From positions 1-64,000 of the forward strand of contig JAFGLZ010000064.1 of NCBI GenBank assembly GCA_016927755.1: DNA of 64,000 nucleotides, given 5' to 3'. The DNA is from Phycisphaerae bacterium. GTDB lineage: Bacteria > Planctomycetota > Phycisphaerae > UBA1845 > JAFGLZ01. This document shows positions 1 through 9,692 of this stretch, piece after piece. The position numbers were made by a program, and so were the translations under genes. Under the pieces are notes generated by a model, which worked only from the letters and a program-made list of their open reading frames with translations, was not told the origin of the DNA and made no database searches. Each line of letters begins with the position of its first letter. The stretch's first letter is position 1.

Positions 1-184
1 CCACCCTCGTCTGAATCCCGGACACGACGCCTCGCGTGGCTCGGCCACCTGCGCCTGCGGGCAGTGTGGTTCGTCAAGCGGACACGGTGGAACAGTGTGA
101 GCGTTGTTGTCTTGCCGTTCTTCTTTCCGAAGCGCTAGCCAAGGCCGAGGGCATCATCTTACGCCCGCACCTTTCGCCCCAAGA

Positions 185-1894
185 TCATTTCCGCAGGCTG
201 ACGAGGACAATATTCGTGCCGGCCCGTCCCGGCCCAGGGGATCGAAAATCGTGGTGCCGCAACACTTCCCGATTGCCCCAGCCATCGACAACCAGCAGTT
301 GGTGCTCCTTCAAGTGGCGCCCCGTCTCAGCGGCACGCTCTGCCCATCGACGCAACACGTTGGCGTAGGTGTCCTCCCACAGAAGCCCCGGACGTACAAC
401 CAGCCACACCGCCGCGTCGTCCCCCCACAGGTACTCGGGGAGTCGATCCCACCCGGGCCGATGCTTAGCCGACTCATCCAGCAGGCCTGAACACCGTCGT
501 CCGGTGGCCACCATGATCGGGAGTTGACCGTACGGGGCGAAGACGATGTCGTTTGGGCTGCTGTGCTCGTTGAGAAACCGGGTGATGGCCTCATCCGGTC
601 CCACGTAGGGCTCGCGAAGCTCGGCCAAGTAACCGATCCACTCCTTCTTGACAAGTGATTGCTGAATCGCTGAGGGATCGGGCAGGTATTCCTGAACGAG
701 CGAGTCGGTTCTCATGCTCGCCGGGAACAGTCCCCAGAACAGAGCAGGAAGCAGGTTCGAGCAGGCTGCCACCAGGGCTCCCAGATAGCCGGCGATGCGG
801 TTGCGAAGCCATATTTCTCCCATCGCGGCGGCCACTGCCATGGCGCCCAGCGGGATCATGTAACCCATGTATCGAGGGTTCGCCCAAAGAAACAGGGGCA
901 GGACGACCATCAGGGGAACCGCCATGCATGTCACGAGTCCGTACGCTCCCTTGACGCGAAGCCGGCCTTTCGCGCTGCCGATAAGCAGTCCGACGACGAC
1001 GGCAACTGGGCAGACGAATTGGTTCATCATGAAGACCATCTTGATCGCGCCAAGGGTGACCGGCTCGTGATCAAGCCGGGCCGACTGGCTAAGGCTCGAC
1101 AGGTGATGCAGACCCATCCCGAAGAACCACGGGAGAGTCAACAGGGCGGTGACCGATCCGGCAAGGGCAAGCCTGACGAACGTCTGCCGGTTCCGTCGGA
1201 ACAGAAGTGCGTGGCCGAGAAGGCCCAGCACGAAGCACGCGCAGCTTGCATAATTCGCGTGGAAGAGCAAGACGGTTCCTCCCGAGAGAAGGACCCATCC
1301 GCGACGCCTGGAGAGATCGACGTATCCCCAAATGGCCATGAGCGCCGTCACTGGGATGATGGCGTAGTACCGGCTTTGGCGCATCAGCAACAGATACTGC
1401 ACCGACGACATCAGCAGAAGTGCGGCCAGGAGCGATGGCCAGCGTTGCCGGACCAGGCGTCTCGCCACCAGGTAGGTCAGGCCGATGGATAGGCTTCCGA
1501 GCAGGGCAAACGGCATTCGGGCCCCGAAGGGCGTGTGGCCGAACAGGGCCATGCCGGCCGCGGCGGAATAGTGCATTCCCCAGGGAGTCCAGGCCCACAA
1601 GAACGAATCCGTCAGTTCGATGCCGCGGAGCTGCGTCGCGAGGAGTCGGCCGTCCCACGCCATGGGCAAGCCTGTACGGAGAATACCCTCGGCGACCAAG
1701 GCGCATTCGGCTTCATCTTGCCACAAACAGCGGTCGCCGAGATTGGGAATCAGGACCAACGCGCCCGCCAAGACCAAACCGACGAACAGGACCGCGTCCA
1801 CACGGTCGAAGACGCTGTCATTCCCACCCAGGGACGCTGCCACAGGGCCTTCACGAGGATTCCTTCTGTTAAGCCACGTAAGCGATCGAGCCAT
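185..1894 (-). CDS. GT39/ArnT-like membrane glycosyltransferase
   Basis: Probable lipid-linked-sugar-dependent glycosyltransferase of the GT-C (PMT/ArnT-like) class, acting at the outer face of the cytoplasmic membrane. From the chosen ATG the protein has 569 residues. The N-terminal hydrophobic helix (about residues 33-50) is followed by a loop with the acidic pair D60-E61 (WQDEAE), as in GT39 enzymes, and then a long series of hydrophobic helices to about residue 400. The C-terminal part is soluble. I chose the ATG at 1894 because the upstream in-frame extension is R/W-rich and not conserved-looking. Sugar and acceptor cannot be told from the sequence. The gene stands alone, transcribed toward the left edge of the window. 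Confidence 0.75.
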   Translation of the reverse strand: MARSLTWLNRRNPREGPVAASLGGNDSVFDRVDAVLFVGLVLAGALVLIPNLGDRCLWQDEAECALVAEGILRTGLPMAWDGRLLATQLRGIELTDSFLWAWTPWGMHYSAAAGMALFGHTPFGARMPFALLGSLSIGLTYLVARRLVRQRWPSLLAALLLMSSVQYLLLMRQSRYYAIIPVTALMAIWGYVDLSRRRGWVLLSGGTVLLFHANYASCACFVLGLLGHALLFRRNRQTFVRLALAGSVTALLTLPWFFGMGLHHLSSLSQSARLDHEPVTLGAIKMVFMMNQFVCPVAVVVGLLIGSAKGRLRVKGAYGLVTCMAVPLMVVLPLFLWANPRYMGYMIPLGAMAVAAAMGEIWLRNRIAGYLGALVAACSNLLPALFWGLFPASMRTDSLVQEYLPDPSAIQQSLVKKEWIGYLAELREPYVGPDEAITRFLNEHSSPNDIVFAPYGQLPIMVATGRRCSGLLDESAKHRPGWDRLPEYLWGDDAAVWLVVRPGLLWEDTYANVLRRWAERAAETGRHLKEHQLLVVDGWGNREVLRHHDFRSPGPGRAGTNIVLVSLRK

Positions 1895-2167
1895 GAACGA
1901 AGGGTAATGTGGGACCGTCCGCCCGTCCACACGCCAAGGCCGCGGACGCCAGGCCCAGCCCCATCGCACGACGGCCGTCAACGAGGCCCACTACGTGGTC
2001 GTGTTGTCCGCTCGTGAGCGCGAGCTAGTGGACGGGCTTCCTGTTTCTGAGATGACAGCATGACGCGGGGTCTATTGCGCAACCTGTCGCGTAACCGTGT
2101 TTCCCAGCCGAAGGCGGCGGGGTCAGCAGACCTGCACGATGGTGCAAGTCCTGTGATTGAAGGGAAC

Positions 2168-2249
2168 TGCGCGAGGCCGGACTCGAACCGGCACGGGTTT
2201 CCCCACAGGATCCTAAATCCTGCGCGTCTGCCAATTCCGCCACTCGCGC
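2168..2249 (-). tRNA. tRNA-Leu (anticodon UAG)
   Basis: The reverse strand folds into a complete 82-nt class II tRNA. It has a 7-bp acceptor stem (GCGCGAG with CTCGCGC, discriminator A), a D-arm typical of tRNA-Leu (GCG...CGC), and an anticodon stem CAGGA/TCCTG with loop TTTAGGA, giving anticodon TAG. The variable arm is long (GGGGAAACCC region) and the T-arm is GCCGG-TTCGAGT-CCGGC. The 3' CCA is not encoded; the bases after the discriminator are GTT. Confidence 0.95.
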
Positions 2250-2374
2250 GGACGTAGAACTTCTTGTACCAAGTGGCCTTCGGCCGGTCAATCGAGCATC
2301 GAGACGATCGCTTCGTGGCTCCGCAACCGGCTGCGCCCGCTCGGCATGACCCCGGCGCCGGGGCGTGATCCCCC

Positions 2375-3547
2375 CTACCCGAACTGCCGGCGGAAACGCC
2401 ACATGCCGACGCCGAAGACGATCCCCCCAACGAACGCCATTGCCAGAATCGAGTCCCAGAGGAGCCTCAGCCCCGCGCCCTTGCCCAGGATGCCGAAGCT
2501 GATGACAAGGAAATGCGTCAGCGGCGAGGCGTTCATGCCGTACCGCAAGACCGTCGGCATCGCCTCCGGCGGCGTCCAGGCCCCCGACAGCAGGACCATC
2601 GGGGCCATGATGAGGATCGTGATCAGCCCCACCTGGGCGACGTTTCTGGCCAGCGTCGCGATCAGCATGCCGAGTCCGGAATTCGCGAAGACGTACAACC
2701 CCGTCATGGCGAAGAACAGGACCAGGTTGCCGCGGATGGGCAAGTGGAAGATCCCCTCGATGATGAAGAAGACGCTGATCGCCACGCCCACAAGGATCAC
2801 GAGCGTCATGGCGGCGACCTTGGCGAACATGATCTGGAACGGCGTCAGCGGCGAGACGAGGAGTTGCTCGACGGTGCCGCGCTCCTTCTCTCGGGCCATC
2901 GCCGCGGCCGGCAGCAGGATCGAGAAGAGCGTGATGATGTTGGCCAGCTCCTCGATCGGCTGGAACCACTCACCGATGTGGTTCGGGTTGAACCACACGC
3001 GATGCCGGTCGTCGATGACGGGCGCCAGCGACATGTCGCGGATGGCCACGTCGGGGCGGCTGAGCGTCGTTTCCTGGCCGAAGCCGCTGACGATCTGAGC
3101 GGCGTAGTTTGAGGCCAGAAATCCGATCGTGGCGTTGACGGTGTCGGCCTGGAGCTGAACCGCCGTCGGTTCGCCGGAGAGTATCTGCTCGTGGAATCGG
3201 GACGGGATGGTCAACACGAGCATGGCCTTTCCCTGGTCGAGCAGCCGCGAGGCCTCCGCCTGGCTGGTCAGCTCCCCCATGAGGCGAAAATACGGCTCGC
3301 GGAATCGGTGAATCAGCTCTCGAGATGAGACGCTGTGATCCTGGTCGATGACGTACAGAGCGGCGTGTCGAAGCTCTAGATTGAGGCCCGAGCCCGCCAG
3401 GTAGATTGCCGCCGTGAACCCGTAGATGAAGAAGATGATCAGCGCCTTGTCGCGCGAGAGCTGGAGCAGTTCCTTGGCGGTCATGACCCTCATCCGCCGC
3501 AGCCAGACGGCCGCTCGGTGCCCGAGGAATGTCAGCCCACCGCTCAT
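2375..3547 (-). CDS. ABC-2 type transport permease (second subunit)
   Basis: Membrane subunit of an ABC exporter of the YbhR/YhhJ type, 390 residues. It begins with a cytoplasmic stretch and one transmembrane helix (about residues 32-50, FFIYGFTAAIYLAGSG), followed by a large extracytoplasmic domain. The C-terminal block of about five helices contains the ABC-2 signature region (AMAREKERGTVEQLLVSPL, about residue 200). The start is the ATG at 3545-3547, which overlaps the stop codon of the upstream permease (ATGA); an upstream in-frame extension is only the shadow of that gene. It is the last gene of a four-gene unit with the adaptor, double ATPase and first permease. Confidence 0.9.
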   Translation of the reverse strand: MSGGLTFLGHRAAVWLRRMRVMTAKELLQLSRDKALIIFFIYGFTAAIYLAGSGLNLELRHAALYVIDQDHSVSSRELIHRFREPYFRLMGELTSQAEASRLLDQGKAMLVLTIPSRFHEQILSGEPTAVQLQADTVNATIGFLASNYAAQIVSGFGQETTLSRPDVAIRDMSLAPVIDDRHRVWFNPNHIGEWFQPIEELANIITLFSILLPAAAMAREKERGTVEQLLVSPLTPFQIMFAKVAAMTLVILVGVAISVFFIIEGIFHLPIRGNLVLFFAMTGLYVFANSGLGMLIATLARNVAQVGLITILIMAPMVLLSGAWTPPEAMPTVLRYGMNASPLTHFLVISFGILGKGAGLRLLWDSILAMAFVGGIVFGVGMWRFRRQFG

Positions 3548-4704
3548 GCCGCAACCCTCTTGCGAAACAGCACGTATCCGAGCGCGAACAGCCCCGCCGC
3601 ATACGCCACCAGGACCGCCACGGGGAGCCAAAGCTCTCCGGCGCCCATGCCCTTGAGAAAGAAGCCGCGCGCGATGTCGTTGTAGTGCGTCGCCGGGAGG
3701 ATCTGCGATTGAACCCGAGCCGCCCGCGACAGTGACGGCACGGGGACGAAGATGCCCGCGAAGAGGATCGTCGGCACCATCGCGATGATGGTGGCGATGA
3801 TGGTGGCGGCGATCTGTGTGCGGACCAGGAGCGAGACGATCAGCCCGACCATCGTCGTGCACGTCACGTAGAGCACGGAAATGAGAAAGAACACGGGCTT
3901 GTTGCCCTTGAAGGGCACGTCGAAGAGGTGCGTCGCCCAGAGCCAGAGGATGATGACGTTGATCGAGGATATCACGACGTAGGGCGCCAGCTTGCCCACG
4001 AGGAACTCGCCCCGCGTAACCGTCGAAGCGTAGATGTTGTAGATCGAGCCGCTCTCCTTCTCACGGACCACGCCCACCGCCGTCAGCAGCGGCGGGGTCA
4101 TCATGAGGACGAGCATCATGATGGACGGGGCCAACGACCAGATGCTACGGACCGCCTGGTTGTACAGGTAGCGCACCTCCAGGCGGATCGGCTGAACGAA
4201 GTCGTCGGCGCGGTGCGGCGCGATTCCCAGTCGGCTCGACAGGTACCCCGCCAGCATCTCGCGACTGAGATTGGCGTTGATGGCGATGACGTATCCCTTC
4301 GTCAGCTCGGCGCGATACGGAAACGTCCCGTCGATGAGGGTCTGGACCGGCGCGCTTCGGCCCTCGAGGAGCCGCTGCTCGAAGTGCTCGGGGATGATGA
4401 TGGCGGCGCGAATTCGATTGTCGGTCAGGAGGTCGTCGATCTCGTCCTCGTGGTCGATGCATCCCTTGAAATCGAAGTAGCGCGAGTCGATGAACTTGTG
4501 GACGTATTCCCGGCTGAGGCGGCTGCGGTCGTAGTCGACGATCGCCACGGGCACGTCCTCGACGTCGAGCGACACGCCGTAGGCGATCACGAGCATCTGT
4601 ACCGTCGGCACGATGAAGGCGAGATAGAAGAACAGGCGGTCCCGGAGGATCTCCCGCCATTCCTTTCGCCACACGGCCACGACGCGCTGAACCTTCACGA
4701 TCAC
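3544..4704 (-). CDS. ABC-2 type transport permease (first subunit)
   Basis: Membrane permease of the YbhS type, 386 residues. An N-terminal transmembrane helix (about residues 22-42) is followed by a periplasmic domain of roughly 140 residues, then a C-terminal membrane block carrying the family motif VVREKESGSIYNIYAS near residue 215. It should form the heterodimeric channel with the downstream permease. Its ATG overlaps the last codons of the double ATPase gene (ATPase ends at 4701) and its own stop overlaps the next start, so all three are translationally coupled. Confidence 0.9.
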   Translation of the reverse strand: MIVKVQRVVAVWRKEWREILRDRLFFYLAFIVPTVQMLVIAYGVSLDVEDVPVAIVDYDRSRLSREYVHKFIDSRYFDFKGCIDHEDEIDDLLTDNRIRAAIIIPEHFEQRLLEGRSAPVQTLIDGTFPYRAELTKGYVIAINANLSREMLAGYLSSRLGIAPHRADDFVQPIRLEVRYLYNQAVRSIWSLAPSIMMLVLMMTPPLLTAVGVVREKESGSIYNIYASTVTRGEFLVGKLAPYVVISSINVIILWLWATHLFDVPFKGNKPVFFLISVLYVTCTTMVGLIVSLLVRTQIAATIIATIIAMVPTILFAGIFVPVPSLSRAARVQSQILPATHYNDIARGFFLKGMGAGELWLPVAVLVAYAAGLFALGYVLFRKRVAA

Positions 4705-6677
4705 CTCGCCCCGCCTGAAGCGATTGCCTGGCGTTCAAGACGTCCGACGTGATAGACGAACAGGTCCTCCATGCTGAGCGGCTGGACCTCGACCGAGCGC
4801 ATGCGAACCCCCGCCTGGCCCAGCGTCTCCTCGATCAGCTTGCCGTCCCGCTCAGGAACGCGTGACAGCAGCCGGACGGACCGGCCGTAGACGCTGGCGC
4901 CCTCGAACCCGGCCCGTGCCAGAGCCGTCAGGGCCTCAGCCGCGTCATCGGTGACCACGACGAGGGGGCGCCCGGCCTCGTTCTCGACGTCCTCTTTCAT
5001 GCTCGCCGGCGGGCCGCTGGCGACGATCTGCCCAGCGTGCATCAGGGCCAGCTCGTCGCAGTGCTCGGCCTCGCTCATGTAATGCGTGGTCACCAGGATC
5101 GCCACGCCCTCGCTCCTTGCCAGGTGGAGCAGGATCCGCCAGAAGTACCTCCTGCCCATGACGTCGACCCCGGAGGTCGGTTCGTCCAGGAACAGGACTC
5201 GCGGCTGGTGGACCAACGCGCATCCCAGGGCGAGTCGCTGTCGCACGCCCACGGGCAGGCCGCTCGTTCGGCGATCCTCATAACCGGCCAGACCCGCCAT
5301 CGCCACGATCCAGTCGATGCGCTCGTCCACGCGGCGGCGCGGCAGCCCGTAGATGCCGCCGTACAATCGGATGTTCTCGATGACCGTCAGATCCAGATAC
5401 AGCGAGAATGCCTGCGACATGTAGCCGATCCGCTCGCGAATCTCGCGTCCGGCGCGCCGCATGTCGACCCCGGCGACGTCACCGTGTCCGGCCGTCGGCT
5501 TCAAGAGCCCGGTGAGCATCTTGATGACGGTCGTCTTGCCGGCGCCGTTGGCGCCCAACAGGCCGAAGATCTCTCCCTGCTGGATGTCGAAACTGACGCC
5601 GTCGACGGCCCGGAAGTCGCCGAACATCCGCACAAGACCCTCGGCACGTACGGCCAGGTCGTGGCTATGGCTGTCGGCGCTGGTCGGCTGCCATTCAACC
5701 TGGGGTTCGTGGTCGCCCCGCTCACGTCGCAGGAGCGCCACCAGCACGTCCTCGAGGTCCGGCTCGCTCGTCCACAGGTTGACAACGTCGAAGTCGATCA
5801 GTGAGGATTGAACCTGCCGCACGGCACGCTCTCTGTCGGTGTCAGGCAGGAAGACCCGGATCTGGCTGGCCTGCGCTTCGACCTGCTCGAAGTCGCGTCT
5901 GAGCCGAGACAGAGCGCCGAGCTGGTCATCGGCCTCCAGCGAGAGCATCGTGCCCGGGGCCAGGTCGAAGAGTTCCTCGGGGGCGCCCTCGGCGATGATG
6001 CGTCCCTCGCTGAAGAGCGAAAGCTCCGTGAATCGCGAGGCCTCGTCCATGTAGGCCGTCGAGACGAGGGCCGTCATGTCGTGTTCGCTCAGAAACTCCG
6101 CGAGGATCGTCCAGAAATCCCGACGCGATACGGGGTCGACGCCCGTGGTCGGCTCGTCCAGGATGACGAGCCTGGGCACGTGGATGAGCGTGCAGACGAG
6201 GCCGAGCTTCTGTTTCATGCCGCCCGAGAGCTGCTTCATCGGGCGGTCGCGGAAGCCCTCGAGGCGCGTCACGCCCAGCAGCCGCTCCTTGCGTCGCCCC
6301 AATTCCTCGTCGGGCACGAGCCGCAGGCGGGCGAAGAAGTCGATGTTCTCCTCGATCGAGAGCTCCGGATAGAGATTCAGGCCCAGACCTTGCGGCATGA
6401 AGCCGAGCAAACCCTTGATCCGCTCGGCGGACCGCTCCGAGTCAACGGTTTGCCCAAAGACCTCGACCCGTCCGCGATCATGGGTGAGCACGCCGGCGAT
6501 GATCTTCATCAACGTACTCTTGCCGGCGCCGTCCGGGCCGATGAGCCCGTAGATCTCCCCCGGGGGGATCTCGATGTCGATCCCGCGGACCGCGGGCTGC
6601 TTCTGATAGTGCTTCCACAGCCCCGAGACGCGCACGACCGGCGCCGGATCGGAGGTCACCACCGTGGCTTGGCCCAT
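4701..6677 (-). CDS. Fused double ATP-binding protein of an ABC exporter (YbhF-like)
   Basis: Cytoplasmic ATPase with two complete nucleotide-binding domains in one 658-residue chain. The first has Walker A GPDGAGKS (47-54), signature LSGGMKQ (about 150-156) and Walker B VILDEPTTGVD (171-181). The second has Walker A GANGAGKT (about 375-382), a degenerate signature LPVGVRQR and Walker B VLFLDEPTSGVD. This tandem layout is known from YbhF-type exporters. The gene overlaps the adaptor gene upstream by 22 bases and the permease downstream by 4 bases. The substrate is not visible; relatives export drugs, cations or small molecules. Confidence 0.93.
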   Translation of the reverse strand: MGQATVVTSDPAPVVRVSGLWKHYQKQPAVRGIDIEIPPGEIYGLIGPDGAGKSTLMKIIAGVLTHDRGRVEVFGQTVDSERSAERIKGLLGFMPQGLGLNLYPELSIEENIDFFARLRLVPDEELGRRKERLLGVTRLEGFRDRPMKQLSGGMKQKLGLVCTLIHVPRLVILDEPTTGVDPVSRRDFWTILAEFLSEHDMTALVSTAYMDEASRFTELSLFSEGRIIAEGAPEELFDLAPGTMLSLEADDQLGALSRLRRDFEQVEAQASQIRVFLPDTDRERAVRQVQSSLIDFDVVNLWTSEPDLEDVLVALLRRERGDHEPQVEWQPTSADSHSHDLAVRAEGLVRMFGDFRAVDGVSFDIQQGEIFGLLGANGAGKTTVIKMLTGLLKPTAGHGDVAGVDMRRAGREIRERIGYMSQAFSLYLDLTVIENIRLYGGIYGLPRRRVDERIDWIVAMAGLAGYEDRRTSGLPVGVRQRLALGCALVHQPRVLFLDEPTSGVDVMGRRYFWRILLHLARSEGVAILVTTHYMSEAEHCDELALMHAGQIVASGPPASMKEDVENEAGRPLVVVTDDAAEALTALARAGFEGASVYGRSVRLLSRVPERDGKLIEETLGQAGVRMRSVEVQPLSMEDLFVYHVGRLERQAIASGGAR

Positions 6678-7756
6678 GGCGCGTCCTCTTTCCAGCGAAC
6701 CACGGCGTCGGCGGGCAATCCCGGGGTCAGGCGATGATCGGGGTTGGCGTCAAGGTAAAGCTTGACCGCGAAGACCAGCTTGACGCGCTCGTCGGTCGTC
6801 TGGACCTCCTTGGGCGTGAACTCCGCCTGCGAGGCGATGTAGCGGACCGTGGCGTCGAAGTGCTTCTCCGGAAACGCGTCCGTGAAGATGCGAGCCTTCA
6901 GCCCGAGCCTGAGCTTGCCGATCTGGACTTCCGGCACGTAGACCTTGAGGTAAAGCTCGTCCAGGTTGACCAGGTCGAAGACCGGACCGCCGGCGGGGAC
7001 GACCTCGCCGAGATCGGCCACGCGCTCCGTGATGGTCCCCGAGGCCGGCGCCCGCAGCGTCATGTCGGCCAGGACGCTCTCGGCCTCGGCCAGAGCCGCC
7101 TTGGCCTGCTCCCCCTGTGCCCTGATCGACTCGACCTCGGCCTTCTTGGCCTCGATCCGATCGCCCCCGAGCCTTGCATTGGCCACGTTCGCTTGCGCCT
7201 GGTCGAGCTTCGATTGCGCTGACGTTTGCTCCTTCTCGGCCACGTCCAGCGCGAGCCCGGACCGTTCGAGCTCGTACCGCGTGGCCGCGTCGAACCGGTC
7301 CGCCCGTTTCAGGCGCGCGTTCTGGATCTTTTGATCGGACACGCCGTCCTTGGCCTGCCCGACGCCGGCCTCCGCCCGGGTCACGTCGGCCTCCGCGGCG
7401 GAAATCTGAAGCGGGACCTCGCTCTTGAGCACCTCCAAGGCGAGTTCGGCCGCGCGAAGCTGTTGCGACAGGGCCGTGACGCTCTGGCGAGCTTGCTCGA
7501 CCTTGGCACGGACCTGCGTGTCGTCGAGGCGGGCGACGATCTGTCCGGCCGAAACCGTGTCGCCCTCGCGCGCGTCCAACGAGATGACCCGCCCGGCGAA
7601 CTTCGTGGTCACCGAGATGTGGTCGCCCTCGATCCGCCCGTTGGCCTGGATCAGGCCCTCGGCCAGCGGGGCCTGCCAGAGGAACCGCATGTAGATTGCG
7701 CCGGCGGCCGAGCCGGCCACGGCGATCACCACCACAACAAGAATTGCCCTTTTCAT
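6656..7756 (-). CDS. HlyD-family membrane-fusion adaptor of the ABC exporter
   Basis: Periplasmic adaptor (membrane fusion protein) of 366 residues, first gene of the exporter unit. It has an N-terminal membrane anchor (about residues 4-23, ILVVVVIAVAGSAAG), then the split lipoyl/beta-barrel domain (GRIEGDHISVTTKFAGRV). A long alanine/glutamine-rich coiled-coil hairpin spans about residues 75-225, followed by the second lipoyl half (LRAPASGTITERV) and a barrel domain. I chose ATG 7756 because the signal anchor begins there; the upstream extension is not protein-like. The order adaptor-ATPase-permease-permease matches ybhGFSR. Confidence 0.9.
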   Translation of the reverse strand: MKRAILVVVVIAVAGSAAGAIYMRFLWQAPLAEGLIQANGRIEGDHISVTTKFAGRVISLDAREGDTVSAGQIVARLDDTQVRAKVEQARQSVTALSQQLRAAELALEVLKSEVPLQISAAEADVTRAEAGVGQAKDGVSDQKIQNARLKRADRFDAATRYELERSGLALDVAEKEQTSAQSKLDQAQANVANARLGGDRIEAKKAEVESIRAQGEQAKAALAEAESVLADMTLRAPASGTITERVADLGEVVPAGGPVFDLVNLDELYLKVYVPEVQIGKLRLGLKARIFTDAFPEKHFDATVRYIASQAEFTPKEVQTTDERVKLVFAVKLYLDANPDHRLTPGLPADAVVRWKEDAPWAKPRW

Positions 7757-8054
7757 CGACCGATCCGAGGTAGCGTCGTGTCGTGCGTCCGCCCGAAGCA
7801 TCGGCCAAGCGACCGCGAGTACGTTCCGCCTGGCGCCATGTGGACGGATTCCCTGCAAGATTATGGCGGAACGCATGGTGAGTTGTCCAACCGTCGCCGG
7901 CGGCGTCATGCGTTGGCCACCCACTCCGTGGCCCGGGCTTGCCGCTCGGGCTCCGCTCGCATCGGATGCGGTCCCTGGCTAGAATGGCGAGATTGTGTAG
8001 GGCTCGGCTCGACGAGCCCTCGTTCGTGGAACTGATTCTTGGAAAGACGACCCC

Positions 8055-9680
8055 ATGGCAGTCCAAATGGCCAAGCGCCCGTTCCTGCTCATCGTCCGCG
8101 ACGGGTGGGGATGGAACGACGATCCCAAGCTCGCTAAGGGCAACGCCACGAAGTTGGCTGACACGCCCGTCGATGACGCCTTGCGCGCCGAGTATCCCTG
8201 GACGCTGATTCACACCTTCGGCGAGTGGGTGGGTCTGCCCGAGGGAACGATGGGCAACAGCGAGGTCGGCCACCAGAACATCGGCGCCGGGCGGATCGTC
8301 TTCCAGCAATCCGTCCGGATCACCCGAGCAATTCGCGACGAATCCTTCTTCGAGAGCGAGGCCCTCGTCCAGGCCGCCCAGCATGTCAAGACCAACGGCG
8401 GCAAGCTCCATCTCATGGGCCTGGCCAGCGATATCGGCGTCCATTCGCTCTTGGGGCACCTGTACGCGTGCGTCGAGATGGCCAAGCGTCGCGGGCTCGA
8501 CCGCGTGTTCGTCCACGCCTTCGGCGACGGGCGCGACTCGCCCCCCGACAGCGGGCTCGGCTACATCAAGGATATCGAGGCCAAGCTGGCCGAGATCGGC
8601 GTCGGCGCGATCGGTTCGGTCTGCGGGCGGTTCTACGCGATGGACCGGGACGACGCCTATGACCGCAACCAACTCGCGTATCGCATGCTCGTCTTCGGCG
8701 AGGGCTGGCGTGCGTCGAGCGCGACCGAGGCCGTCCAGCACTACTACGACAATCCGACCGCCCCGAACATGAAGGGCGACGAGTTCATCTACCCGACCGT
8801 CATTTGCCCCGACGGGCAGGAAACGCCTCCCGGGCTGATCGCCGACGGTGACTCGGTCGTGTTCTTCAACTTCCGTGCCGATCGGGCGCGTCAGATCACC
8901 CGGGCGTTCGTGATGGACACCTTCCCCTTCCAGGGCAAGACCAAGGCCGGCGTCGACTGCGTGCTCGGCTTCGACCGGGGCCGGAAGCTCCACGACCTCT
9001 GCTACATCACGATCACGGACTACAAGGACGGTCAGCCCGTGCTGGTGGCGTTCCCGGATCCCCCGGAGCTGGTCCACATCATCGGGGAGTACGCCAGCGA
9101 GATCGGCCTGAAGCAGTTCCGCTGTGCCGAGACGCAGAAGTACAACCACGTGACGTACTTCTTCAACTGTCGGCGGTCAGATCCGTATCCGAACGAGGAC
9201 TGGGTGCTGGTCGAGTCACCCAAGGTCAAGACATTCGACATGAAGCCCGAGATGAGCGCCTACGAGGTCACCGAGGCCGTCTTACCCTATATCAAGGCCG
9301 CCAAGCACGACCTGATGGTCGTCAACTACGCCAACCCGGACATGGTGGGCCATACGGGCGTTCTGGAAGCGGCCGTTAAGGCCGCCGCGGTGGTCGACGA
9401 ATGCGTGGGACGCCTACTGGACGCGCTCCACGAGGTCGGCGGCATCGGCATCGTCACGGCCGATCATGGCAACTTCGAGGTCATGATCGATCCGGTGACC
9501 GGTCATCCTCATACCGCGCACACCGTCGGCGACGTGCCGCTCATCCTGGTCGACGACCGCTACAAGGGCCGCAAGCTCCGCGAGGGGGGCTGTCTGGCCG
9601 ACGTCATCCCGACGGCGCTGGAAATGATGCGAATCGACCAGCCGGAGGAGATGACCGGCAAGTCGCTGCTGCAGATGTAG
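8055..9680 (+). CDS. gpmI: 2,3-bisphosphoglycerate-independent phosphoglycerate mutase
   Basis: Cytoplasmic glycolytic enzyme interconverting 3- and 2-phosphoglycerate, dependent on Mn/Zn-type metals. The 541-residue length fits the iPGM family. Visible motifs are the N-terminal metal site RDGWGW (D16), the catalytic serine in MGNSEVGHQN (S69), the phosphoglycerate-binding HAFGDGRDSPP, FRADRARQ, and the C-terminal metal motifs NPDMVGHTG and TADHGNFE with HTAHT. The ATG at 8055 lies after a GGAAAG sequence; a second ATG four codons in is possible. It is divergent from the exporter operon across a spacer of about 300 bases and convergent with the next glycosyltransferase (12-base gap). Confidence 0.97.
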   Translation: MAVQMAKRPFLLIVRDGWGWNDDPKLAKGNATKLADTPVDDALRAEYPWTLIHTFGEWVGLPEGTMGNSEVGHQNIGAGRIVFQQSVRITRAIRDESFFESEALVQAAQHVKTNGGKLHLMGLASDIGVHSLLGHLYACVEMAKRRGLDRVFVHAFGDGRDSPPDSGLGYIKDIEAKLAEIGVGAIGSVCGRFYAMDRDDAYDRNQLAYRMLVFGEGWRASSATEAVQHYYDNPTAPNMKGDEFIYPTVICPDGQETPPGLIADGDSVVFFNFRADRARQITRAFVMDTFPFQGKTKAGVDCVLGFDRGRKLHDLCYITITDYKDGQPVLVAFPDPPELVHIIGEYASEIGLKQFRCAETQKYNHVTYFFNCRRSDPYPNEDWVLVESPKVKTFDMKPEMSAYEVTEAVLPYIKAAKHDLMVVNYANPDMVGHTGVLEAAVKAAAVVDECVGRLLDALHEVGGIGIVTADHGNFEVMIDPVTGHPHTAHTVGDVPLILVDDRYKGRKLREGGCLADVIPTALEMMRIDQPEEMTGKSLLQM

Positions 9681-9692
9681 CGCGATCCGAGG

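Noticed and set aside
2350-2363. Perfect 14-base palindrome CCCCGGCGCCGGGG downstream of the ABC permease as a terminator
   Set aside because: There is no T-run on either side and such GC palindromes arise easily in this composition.
6750-9149. Long minus-strand open frame of about 800 codons opposite gpmI and across the exporter adaptor gene
   Set aside because: It is fully explained by high GC and overlaps two well-recognised genes; its sequence is R/G/D-rich without motifs.
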